Both the position numbers and the translations under genes were made by a program. Shown here one piece after another: positions 9,124 through 16,432 of a DNA stretch of 64,000 nucleotides. The notes beneath the pieces are model-generated. The model ran no database searches. It saw nothing but the letters and a program-made list of their open reading frames with translations, and had not been told where the DNA came from. The DNA lies in contig NZ_PIOB01000001.1 in the NCBI RefSeq assembly GCF_002909255.1, positions 62,001 through 126,000 on the forward strand. Direction: 5' to 3'. This stretch comes from Arenibacter hampyeongensis. GTDB lineage: Bacteria > Bacteroidota > Bacteroidia > Flavobacteriales > Flavobacteriaceae. Position 1 is the stretch's first letter. Each line of letters begins with the position of its first letter.

Positions 9124-9429
9124 ATGAACAATTTAGAAAAAAGTATTAAGATCGTCTTGGCCGTTGCATTCTTTCTATGTCTTCTTAATATGCCCTACGG
9201 ATATTACGAATTGGTAAGATTTGCGGCACTAGTTGGCTTTGGCATTTTAGCCTATGACGCGCACAAGAAAAACAATATGACCCTCGTAGTTGTATATGCT
9301 GCCCTTGCCCTACTTTTTCAGCCGTTTATTAAAATTGCATTGGGACGCATGCTGTGGAATATAGTGGATGTCGTAGTTGGGCTTTTTTTACTGATCAGTC
9401 TAATCATAAAGAGGGAGAACAAAAGCTAG
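9124..9429 (+). CDS. DUF6804-like small membrane protein
   Basis: The 101-residue protein has three to four hydrophobic helices and conserved segments I associate with DUF6804: KIVLAVAFFLCLLNMPYGYYELVRFAA near the start, then FQPFIKIALGRMLWNIVDVVVG. The function of this widespread Bacteroidota family is unknown. It begins 11 bp after the lipoprotein gene and is the last gene of the run from 3247. An imperfect A/T-rich inverted repeat (AAGAAG and CTTCTT, 9432-9451) follows and might act as a weak terminator. Confidence 0.72.
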   Translation: MNNLEKSIKIVLAVAFFLCLLNMPYGYYELVRFAALVGFGILAYDAHKKNNMTLVVVYAALALLFQPFIKIALGRMLWNIVDVVVGLFLLISLIIKRENKS

Positions 9430-9484
9430 ATAAGAAGAAATCTCCTTCTTTAATAAAGTTAAATAAAAACACTATTAATATCCC

Positions 9485-9502
9485 TATGCGGAAAGCCACA
9501 AT
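9485..9502. promoter_or_regulatory. Degenerate copy of the island palindrome (TATGCGGAAAGCCACAAT)
   Basis: This 18-mer matches the 3067-3084 palindrome at 14 of 18 positions by eye, including TGCGGAAA and CAAT. It sits 84 bp upstream of the broken nuclease gene. Loss of symmetry (CCACAAT against ATGCGG) would fit decay together with the gene it controlled. Confidence 0.3.
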
Positions 9503-9586
9503 TGCATTTTAGAAACTTTAACCTTATTTGTTGAGTTCAATCCAAATAGACGTATAAACCAATTCATTTTAACGAAACAATATAAT

Positions 9587-10177
9587 ATGAACTTACCCAG
9601 CTTTTTTATCGATGATTCCGAATCCTTGAAATATGAAGAAACCATTGATTTCTTTATGTCTTGGACCATACGTTGTGCTGATGAAAAATACTGAAATGGA
9701 AACAAAAAGGTTTATGAAAGTTCCCGAAAAATTGTATGTAAATTAATAGGTGAAGAATACTCTGATAAGCATCAATTTTCAAATATAGAAGTTTGGAAGC
9801 AACATCAGAATATTGACTTGTGGGTGGAGTTCAATTTTAATAGCCAGGAGTATGCACTTATAATCGAAGATAAAATGTATTCGGGTGTCCGACATAATAA
9901 ATTAGTTGACAATCAATTAAGTAGATATAAAGGAATAGTGAAAGACCACTATTTGAATAGTCCATCAAGAATTGATAAATACGTTCTTTTACGACCAGAC
10001 TATGAATCGGAAAAAAAAGATGAACAATTTATTGAAGCATCTAGTTTTAAGTATCTCAATTTAGAACAAATTGCCGATGTCCTGGATTCTGAAAAGACAG
10101 GCAACGAATTGTTCGATGAGTTTTGGTTTAATTGGACCAAGGACAGCCAAGCCAAAAGAGAAAAAATTAAAGGATAG
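9587..10177 (+). pseudogene. Interrupted PD-(D/E)XK nuclease superfamily (PF14281-like) gene
   Basis: Reading from the ATG at 9587 gives 35 residues (MNLPSFFIDDSESLKYEETI...), then an in-frame TGA at 9692-9694, after which the same frame stays open to 10177. The joined product of 195 codons has features of small PF14281-like nucleases: LWVEFNFNSQEYALIIEDKMYSG gives the E-x-K centre, and KYVLLRPDYE and FKYLNLEQIADVL follow. A second member of the superfamily is intact at 14154. A 119-residue remnant from ATG 9818 could still be made but would lack the N-terminal helix. Sequencing error or readthrough are alternatives to true decay. Confidence 0.65.
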
Positions 10178-10358
10178 GACAATATGAAAAACTAAATGTA
10201 AATTAATAGATTGGAGTTGGTAGCAATTCAGAATTAGACAACTATGGAAAACCACCAATCCAAGTCAAAAATTTTCCCCTTTTTAGCAGCTAAATTAGGC
10301 AAGAGTTTTATTCTAAATGGATATCTTTAAAACCAAATTGAATTAGTAAACCCAATTA

Positions 10359-11948
10359 ATGACAGAACAAAAAGCACAACTGGAACAACAACTCTGGAAC
10401 ATTGCCAATACCCTTCGCGGTAAAATGGATGCCGATGATTTTAGGGATTATATATTAGGTTTTATTTTCTACAAGTACCTAAGTACAAAAATGGATCTGT
10501 ACGCTAACCGTATTCTTAAACCCGATGGATTAACCTTTCAGCAAGTAGAAGGTCATGCGCAAGAGGCTGCGTTCATGGAGGCCATTAAAGATGCCGCCTT
10601 GGATAAACTCGGTTATTTCCTATTACCCTCAGAATTGTTTAGCGAACTCGCACGAAGGGGAAATGGTGGAGGAAAGCACCAATTTATTTTGGGAGACCTT
10701 GCCAAAGTACTGAACCATATAGAACAAAGTACCATGGGTACCGATAGCGAAGATGACTTTGGCAACCTGTTCGAAGATCTGGATCTTACTAGTTCCAAGC
10801 TGGGTAAATCTGAAAACGACAAAAACGAACTTATTGTAAAAGTCCTTACCCATCTCGATGAAATAGATTTTGATCTGGAAAATACTGAAAGTGATGTCTT
10901 AGGAGATGCTTATGAATATCTAATAGGGCAATTTGCCAGCGGCGCAGGTAAAAAAGCAGGAGAGTTTTACACCCCACAACAAGTATCCAATGTGTTGGCA
11001 CAATTGGTAACCCTGGGCAAAGACAAATTAAAATCTGTTTACGATCCCACCTGTGGATCAGGTTCCTTGTTATTGCGCGTGGCCAAACAGGTAAAGGAAG
11101 TAAGTGGATTTTACGGGCAAGAAATGAACCCAACTACGTACAACTTGTGTAGAATGAACATGATCATGCACGATGTACATTACAAGCGGTTCGATATTAA
11201 AAATGAAGACACCCTAGAGCGACCACAACATATAGACCAACGTTTTGAAGCCATAGTAGCCAACCCGCCATTCTCTGCCAAGTGGAGTGCTAGTCCCTTG
11301 TTTATGAGCGACGACCGTTTTGCTGCATATGGCAAACTGGCTCCGAGTTCTAAAGCCGATTTTGCCTTTGTACAACACATGGTACACCAGTTGGATGATA
11401 ACGGCACCATGGCTGTAGTGTTGCCACACGGGGTATTGTTTAGAGGAGCTGCCGAAGGGCACATCCGTAAATTCCTTATAAAAGACCGTAACTATTTAGA
11501 CGCCATCATAGGCCTCCCGGCCAATATTTTTTACGGTACCAGCATACCTACTTGTATATTAGTATTAAAAAAGAATAGGTCCCAGAGTGGAGCCGAAGGG
11601 AACATCTTGTTTATAGATGCCAGCCAGCATTTTGAAAAGGTGAAGACGCAGAACATGCTACGCGAAGAAGACATTGCCAAGTTAATTGACACTTACAAGC
11701 TTTATTCCAACGGGGACTTTAGGGAAGCCCAAATAGAAAAATACAGCCATGTAGCCCCCTTAAAAGAAGTAAAAGAAAACGACTACAACCTTAACATCCC
11801 GCGATATGTGGACACTTTTGAGGAAGAAGAACCAGTAGACCTGGCAGCCGTTTCTAAAGAACTTAAGGCCATAGATTCTGACATGGCAACTACCGATGCC
11901 ACCATAACTGATTACTGTAACCAATTAGGAATAGACACCCCGTTTTAA
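10359..11948 (+). CDS. hsdM: Type I restriction-modification system, DNA methyltransferase subunit M
   Basis: The 529-residue protein has the HsdM N-terminal helical domain (ENTESDVLGDAYEYLIGQFASGAGKKAGEFYTP region near 175-210), the SAM-binding motif YDPTCGSGSLLL and the catalytic NPPF motif (N302-F305) for N6-adenine methylation. HsdM acts in an M2S complex that protects host DNA and joins HsdR for restriction. Length and motifs look intact. Its stop overlaps the start of hsdS by one base (TAATG), the usual coupling. Base composition is less AT-rich than the flanking accessory genes. Confidence 0.96.
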   Translation: MTEQKAQLEQQLWNIANTLRGKMDADDFRDYILGFIFYKYLSTKMDLYANRILKPDGLTFQQVEGHAQEAAFMEAIKDAALDKLGYFLLPSELFSELARRGNGGGKHQFILGDLAKVLNHIEQSTMGTDSEDDFGNLFEDLDLTSSKLGKSENDKNELIVKVLTHLDEIDFDLENTESDVLGDAYEYLIGQFASGAGKKAGEFYTPQQVSNVLAQLVTLGKDKLKSVYDPTCGSGSLLLRVAKQVKEVSGFYGQEMNPTTYNLCRMNMIMHDVHYKRFDIKNEDTLERPQHIDQRFEAIVANPPFSAKWSASPLFMSDDRFAAYGKLAPSSKADFAFVQHMVHQLDDNGTMAVVLPHGVLFRGAAEGHIRKFLIKDRNYLDAIIGLPANIFYGTSIPTCILVLKKNRSQSGAEGNILFIDASQHFEKVKTQNMLREEDIAKLIDTYKLYSNGDFREAQIEKYSHVAPLKEVKENDYNLNIPRYVDTFEEEEPVDLAAVSKELKAIDSDMATTDATITDYCNQLGIDTPF

Positions 11949-13273
11949 TGGCAGTACAAAACACAAATAATACAGTTATCGTGATGAGGAACGACGACGC
12001 AATCATACCAAACCAAGCGTCATTGCATGATACAAAGCAATCTGCTTCACTAACCCCAAAACTACGTTTTAAGGAGTTTGAACGGGAAGCCAGATATAAT
12101 TCATATAAAAAATATATATTCAATGAAATTTTTCTCTTTGCTACAGGTAAAAATATAAAGCAGAGAGAAGCTGCTCCAGAATTCAAAATTCCTTGTGTTA
12201 GATATGGAGAACTATATCATATGTATAATGAGGTGATTTATGAAATTATTAATAGAACTAATCTAGATAAATCAGAACTGCACTTTAGTAAGGGAGATGA
12301 AATTTTACTCCCTTCAGCAGGTGAAGACCCTTTGGATATTGGCTCAGCTTCGGCTTTAACTATTGCAAATGTAGCTATTGGTAGAACTATTAATATATTA
12401 AAACCTAAGAAAGATAACATTTATTCACAAATCTATGCATCATACTATATCAATGAAAAGTTAAGAAAGAAAATATCTACTCTGGCTAAAGGTTCTAGTA
12501 TAAGTAATGTATATAATTCTGATTTAAAAAATTTAGAAATAATACTTCCTAATCTCCCCGAACAACAAAAAATAGCGACCTTTTTATCTGCAGTAGATCA
12601 AAAAATAAATCAGCTAAGCAAAAAGAAAGAATTGTTGGAGCAGTACAAAAAAGGTTTAATGCAACGACTCTTCTCTGGTAAATTAAGATTTAAGGATGAC
12701 GAGGGGAAGGAATATCCGGTTTGGGAAGAGAAGAAGTTAGGAGAGGTAATGCAAATACCCAAAAAAGTGAAGCCAAAAAACTTTGACATCAACAAATTGC
12801 TTACTGTTAAGCTACATACTAAAGGATTGTTTAAGAACAATAACACTGAAAGTTTAAAACTAGGAGCTACTATTTATTTTGTAAGAAAGAAAGGCCAATT
12901 TATTTATGGTAAGCAAAATTTATTTAACGGTGCTTTTGGTATAATACCTGATAAATTCGATGGATTCTGTTCATCAGGTGATATTCCGTCAATTGAGTTT
13001 AAACAAAAAAAAGTGATTCCGAAATTTGTCTTGCTTTTTTTAAGTCGGAAAAATTACTACTCTAAACTAGAAAATATAGCTAGTGGTTCAGGAAGCAAGC
13101 GTATTCATGAAAATACTTTTCTTGAAGTTGAAATTAATTTCCCTTGTATAGAAGAACAACAAAAGATATCCAATTATTTATCGGCCATAGACACCAAAAT
13201 AGAAAGTGTCAACCAACAAATAACCCAAACCCAAACCTTTAAAAAAGGGCTATTGCAGCAGATGTTTGTGTAG
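11948..13273 (+). CDS. hsdS: Type I restriction-modification system, specificity subunit S
   Basis: The 441-residue protein has two target recognition domains (about residues 45-200 and 250-390), each followed by a conserved helical repeat: EQQKIATFLSAVDQKINQL with KKGLMQRLFSGK, and EEQQKISNYLSAIDTKIESV with FKKGLLQQMFV. These helices set the spacing between the two half-sites. The first 30 residues are an unusual polar extension, so an internal start such as ATG 11984 is possible. No second S gene or long inverted repeats that would allow TRD shuffling are visible nearby. The recognition sequence cannot be predicted. Confidence 0.94.
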   Translation: MAVQNTNNTVIVMRNDDAIIPNQASLHDTKQSASLTPKLRFKEFEREARYNSYKKYIFNEIFLFATGKNIKQREAAPEFKIPCVRYGELYHMYNEVIYEIINRTNLDKSELHFSKGDEILLPSAGEDPLDIGSASALTIANVAIGRTINILKPKKDNIYSQIYASYYINEKLRKKISTLAKGSSISNVYNSDLKNLEIILPNLPEQQKIATFLSAVDQKINQLSKKKELLEQYKKGLMQRLFSGKLRFKDDEGKEYPVWEEKKLGEVMQIPKKVKPKNFDINKLLTVKLHTKGLFKNNNTESLKLGATIYFVRKKGQFIYGKQNLFNGAFGIIPDKFDGFCSSGDIPSIEFKQKKVIPKFVLLFLSRKNYYSKLENIASGSGSKRIHENTFLEVEINFPCIEEQQKISNYLSAIDTKIESVNQQITQTQTFKKGLLQQMFV

Positions 13274-13380
13274 TCATTGTAAGCGAAACAGCGTGGCAAT
13301 CTGCTGGTTGAGAACATCAAAGGAACAGATTGCTTCGGCCAAAGAGCCTCGTAATGAAGAATAAGAGAAACAGTAATAAA

Positions 13381-13560
13381 ATGACTTCGACCATATTTTT
13401 AATTTGTTTTAATTGTTTGCATTTCAATGAAATTGAAGGTGGTTGTAAGGCATTTGGCGAAAATATTCCTGATAGGATTCTACGAACAAATAAACATGCC
13501 AAACCACTAAAAGAACAAACAACCTTGTATACACACCAAAAGACCAAACACTATAATTAA
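13381..13560 (+). CDS. Small Cys-rich (putative zinc-binding) protein, C-terminus probably frameshifted
   Basis: The product (59 residues from ATG 13381; ATG 13354 is an alternative) carries the pattern C-F-N-C-L-H-F-N...GGCKAFGENIPDRI...NKHAKPL. I recognise this as a widespread small protein with CxxCxHF, GxCxAFPxGIP and a HxxPxPxQ tail, but I have no name or function for it. After KPLKEQT the present frame ends in TLYTHQKTKHYN, whereas the -1 frame reads NNLVYTPKDQTL and stops, which resembles the expected NDIVFxP ending better. It may therefore be intact only with a frameshift. It lies between hsdS and the next cargo gene. Confidence 0.45.
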   Translation: MTSTIFLICFNCLHFNEIEGGCKAFGENIPDRILRTNKHAKPLKEQTTLYTHQKTKHYN

Positions 13561-13604
13561 ATAATCCAGCAACTAGAAGCACTAATAAATTATGCTAAAA
13601 AAAT

Positions 13605-14153
13605 ATGAAAAATACCTTTATTAATAACGAAATATGGATGCTCACCTATGGGGCCTCTTTTCAAAGAGCATATGCCTATACTGAGAATGCTTCTGAAGTA
13701 ACAAAAGGATATTTTAAGAACATGACCTCTGGTCTTATCAATAATATGTTGGATCAATATAAAAAAGGGAACGTTTCTGATGATCAGCATATTGAAAACA
13801 TAGAAGCTGTTAGAGATAATAGCAGGAATTTTTCTGAAATATTTACTGGAGGGGAAATCAACTTTGGTATATCCCAAAAAATTCTCAACCTCTATTTAAA
13901 ATACCAATGGTGCTTGGGAAACATTCCTGAGCCACCTCATTTTCCAGTAGACAGGATTATTCAACAAAAATTGAACAGACATGTTGAAAACACTACAATG
14001 GTCTCTCTTCAAATAGAACCTTGGACACGTTTTAAAGATGAAACACATTATTTAAAGGTCATCAATTTTTCTAGAGAGTTGGCAAAACTAGATTCCTCCG
14101 TTCATAACCTAACACCAGCCAATATAGAATTAACCTTATTCCAAAGAAGATAA
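13605..14153 (+). CDS. Unknown protein coupled to a PD-(D/E)XK nuclease in the type I locus
   Basis: The 182-residue soluble protein is not a family I recognise. It has no signal peptide or TM. It is mostly helical, with an aromatic-rich N-terminus (NEIWMLTYGASFQRAYAYT) and a central helix, SEIFTGGEINFGISQKILNLYLKYQWCLG. Its TAA directly abuts the ATG of the nuclease gene (TAAATG at 14151-14156), which indicates coupled translation and probably a two-component module. It might be a partner, chaperone or antitoxin-like regulator of that nuclease; this is inference. The pair sits between hsdS and hsdR. Confidence 0.65.
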   Translation: MKNTFINNEIWMLTYGASFQRAYAYTENASEVTKGYFKNMTSGLINNMLDQYKKGNVSDDQHIENIEAVRDNSRNFSEIFTGGEINFGISQKILNLYLKYQWCLGNIPEPPHFPVDRIIQQKLNRHVENTTMVSLQIEPWTRFKDETHYLKVINFSRELAKLDSSVHNLTPANIELTLFQRR

Positions 14154-15368
14154 ATGACACAGACAACGGAAGCTGTTTATAAAAACGCAAAGAGAATTCT
14201 AGGTAGTGCCAATCAGATACTGAAACATCAACAGGAAATAGCTGTACTTAAAGGAGAAACCTTCAATCTGTTTTCTATCCTAAAAATGGAAAGTAAAGAA
14301 AACGACACCCATTCCGCCTTTCTTGGGGAATTGCTAAATCCTAATGGTTCGCATAATTTTGGTGCTTCCTTTCTTCAATTGTTTTTAAATCAAATTGATG
14401 ACGAAACTTTAGATGCTGATTCATCAAAGGTGATTCTAGAATACCACATTGGATTAAATAATCACGATGAAAAAACCGGAGGTAGAGTTGATATTTATAT
14501 TAAGGATGGCTCAGAGAATACAATTTGCATTGAGAATAAAATTTATGCCAATGATCAGCCAAACCAACTAAAGCGGTATGCCAACCATAATAAAACAAAA
14601 AATAAGGTGTATTACCTCACACTTAACGGAGATGATGCCTCTAATGGAAGCAAAGATGATTTAAAGATAAATGAAGATTATACATGTATATCATATCATA
14701 CAACTATCATTGATTGGCTAGAAGCATGTTCTAAAGAAGCTTCTGACCAACCTATATTAAGGGAGACTATTAAACAGTATATTATTTTACTTAAAAAACT
14801 AACCAATCAACTTTCAGACGCTAAGATGGAAAAAGAAATTAAGGACCTAATTATTACGAATTATACTGCTGCAAAGACTATAAGTAGCAACATTGAATCC
14901 GTTGAGCTGGAATATACCAGGTTGTTTTTAATCGAAATAGAGCAAAAATTAAATGAAACTTTAAATGACAGACATAAGGATTGGACTATAGAAGTAAGTG
15001 AAGATTTAAATGTGATATGGAGTGGTATTAAAATTTTCCACAAAAATTGGCGTCAAAATATCTATGTGCAACTACAAGGCAACAACAAAATACATTCTTC
15101 AGATACTGGATATGGCCTAGTTACGCACAAAAGTTCTATTCATAGATTGGAGATTGAAAGTGAATTAAAAAATAACATCATATTTGAAACTGGTTTCAAA
15201 AGCAAAGAGTATTGGCCTTTTTATAAATTGATTTTGTGGTTTGGTAGTACAGAGGAAAGAGCTAAATTATTCGACAAAAATCTGCGAAGTGAACTTGTCA
15301 CATTTACCGTTGATAAATTGGTTGAAATATCCAGAGTTTGCGAAAGACCACTTTCAGAGCTTAAATAA
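14154..15368 (+). CDS. PD-(D/E)XK nuclease superfamily protein (PF14281-like)
   Basis: The 404-residue protein has the N-terminal signature SKENDTHSAFLGELLNPNGSH and a PD-(D/E)XK core: D113 in GGRVDIYI, then E127-N-K129 in ICIENKIYA, followed by NQLKRY, as in PF14281. The C-terminal 170 residues (about 230-404) form a separate mixed domain with W-rich segments (DWTIEVSEDLNVIWSGIKIF, EYWPFYKLILWFGS). A metal-dependent DNase acting in the cytoplasm, probably in defence, is the reasonable guess. It is translationally coupled to the 13605 gene and lies between hsdS and hsdR. Substrate and trigger are unknown. Confidence 0.82.
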   Translation: MTQTTEAVYKNAKRILGSANQILKHQQEIAVLKGETFNLFSILKMESKENDTHSAFLGELLNPNGSHNFGASFLQLFLNQIDDETLDADSSKVILEYHIGLNNHDEKTGGRVDIYIKDGSENTICIENKIYANDQPNQLKRYANHNKTKNKVYYLTLNGDDASNGSKDDLKINEDYTCISYHTTIIDWLEACSKEASDQPILRETIKQYIILLKKLTNQLSDAKMEKEIKDLIITNYTAAKTISSNIESVELEYTRLFLIEIEQKLNETLNDRHKDWTIEVSEDLNVIWSGIKIFHKNWRQNIYVQLQGNNKIHSSDTGYGLVTHKSSIHRLEIESELKNNIIFETGFKSKEYWPFYKLILWFGSTEERAKLFDKNLRSELVTFTVDKLVEISRVCERPLSELK

Positions 15369-15455
15369 AGTAAACCTTTAAAAAAGTACTGCAGCAGATA
15401 AAAACGTTAATTTCAAAAAGGGTACTACTTTAGCAATAGTGTCAAATTAAAAGGT

Positions 15456-16430
15456 ATGCAAGAGATTATCATATATGAGGCAATAGGCAACCAAATTGAA
15501 GTTCAGGTTCAGTTTGATGGTGAAACAATGTGGTTAACCCAAAGCCAATTATGCGAATTATTTGAGCAAACCAAACAAAATATTAGCTTACATATTAATA
15601 ACTGTTTTAAAGAGGGGGAGCTGGATGCCGATTCAGTTGTCAAGGAATCCTTGATAACTGCTTCAGATGGTAAAAAGTATAGAACAAAAAGTTACAACCT
15701 AGATGTAATTATATCTGTTGGTTACAGGGTTAAATCGAAAAGAGGAACACAATTCAGGATATGGGCCAACCAGGTCTTAAAAAACTATTTGGTACAGGGG
15801 TATGCCATAAATGAAAAACGTCTTCAGCAAAAAACCCATCAACTGGAAGCACTTAAAAAAGTAGTGGCCCTACAAGAAAGGGTACTAACAGATTATACCT
15901 TGGACACCAATGAAACCCAAGGATTAATACATGTTATAAGTCAATACAGTAAGGCACTGGATATACTTGATGATTACGACCACCAGCGCTTAGAAATCCC
16001 TAAATCAAAGCAAAAGGAAGTCTTCAAAATTAGTTATGATGAAGCAAGAAAAGCCATTGACCAATTAGGAAAACAAACTCATTTTAAAGGATTGTTTGGC
16101 AAAGAAAAAGATGACTCCTTTAAAGGGTCGCTAGCCAATATTTATCAAACATTTGATGGAAAAGACCTATATCCTTCTTTAGAAGAAAAGGCTGCACATT
16201 TACTCTATTTTGTAGTTAAGAACCATTCCTTTACCGATGGCAATAAAAGAATAGCCGCATTCTTATTTGTTTGGTTCCTGGAACGAAATAAACTGCTTAT
16301 TAACAAACAAGGTTTTAAATGCATAAGCGATAATACATTGGTAGCATTAACATTGATGATCGCCGAAAGCCATCCAGGCGATAAGGATATGATGGTAAAA
16401 GTCATAACTAATCTATTAATTGAAAATTAG
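15456..16430 (+). CDS. RhuM-family protein with C-terminal Fic/Doc domain
   Basis: The 324-residue protein joins two modules. Residues about 8-115 match the RhuM/DNA-binding-like N-terminus (VQFDGETMWLTQSQLCELFEQTKQNISLHI, KSYNLDVIISVGYRVKSKRGTQFRIWA). A helical linker follows. Residues about 190-320 are Fic/Doc-like, with the motif H257-SFTDGNKR-265. The Fic His and the GNKR loop are present; the usual Pro after His is Ser. Fic proteins transfer AMP, phosphate or other groups to targets. Such RhuM-Fic genes are often cargo in type I loci. It ends 2 bp before hsdR, so it shares its transcript. Confidence 0.87.
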   Translation: MQEIIIYEAIGNQIEVQVQFDGETMWLTQSQLCELFEQTKQNISLHINNCFKEGELDADSVVKESLITASDGKKYRTKSYNLDVIISVGYRVKSKRGTQFRIWANQVLKNYLVQGYAINEKRLQQKTHQLEALKKVVALQERVLTDYTLDTNETQGLIHVISQYSKALDILDDYDHQRLEIPKSKQKEVFKISYDEARKAIDQLGKQTHFKGLFGKEKDDSFKGSLANIYQTFDGKDLYPSLEEKAAHLLYFVVKNHSFTDGNKRIAAFLFVWFLERNKLLINKQGFKCISDNTLVALTLMIAESHPGDKDMMVKVITNLLIEN

Positions 16431-16432
16431 CT

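Noticed and set aside
9430-9452. Terminator after the DUF4407 operon
   Set aside because: The AAGAAG/CTTCTT repeat is short and A/T-rich with no clear T-run; mentioned only in the gene entry.
9484-9705. Minus-strand open frame of 73 codons
   Set aside because: It runs antisense to the broken nuclease gene, has no ribosome site or known motif, and the + strand explains the sequence better.
11948-13273. Phase-variable hsdS
   Set aside because: No second or partial hsdS, invertase or long inverted repeats were seen; the two helical repeats inside the gene are the normal domain structure.
13317-13547. Minus-strand open frame of 76 codons
   Set aside because: It is antisense to the Cys-rich small protein, whose family pattern supports the + strand.
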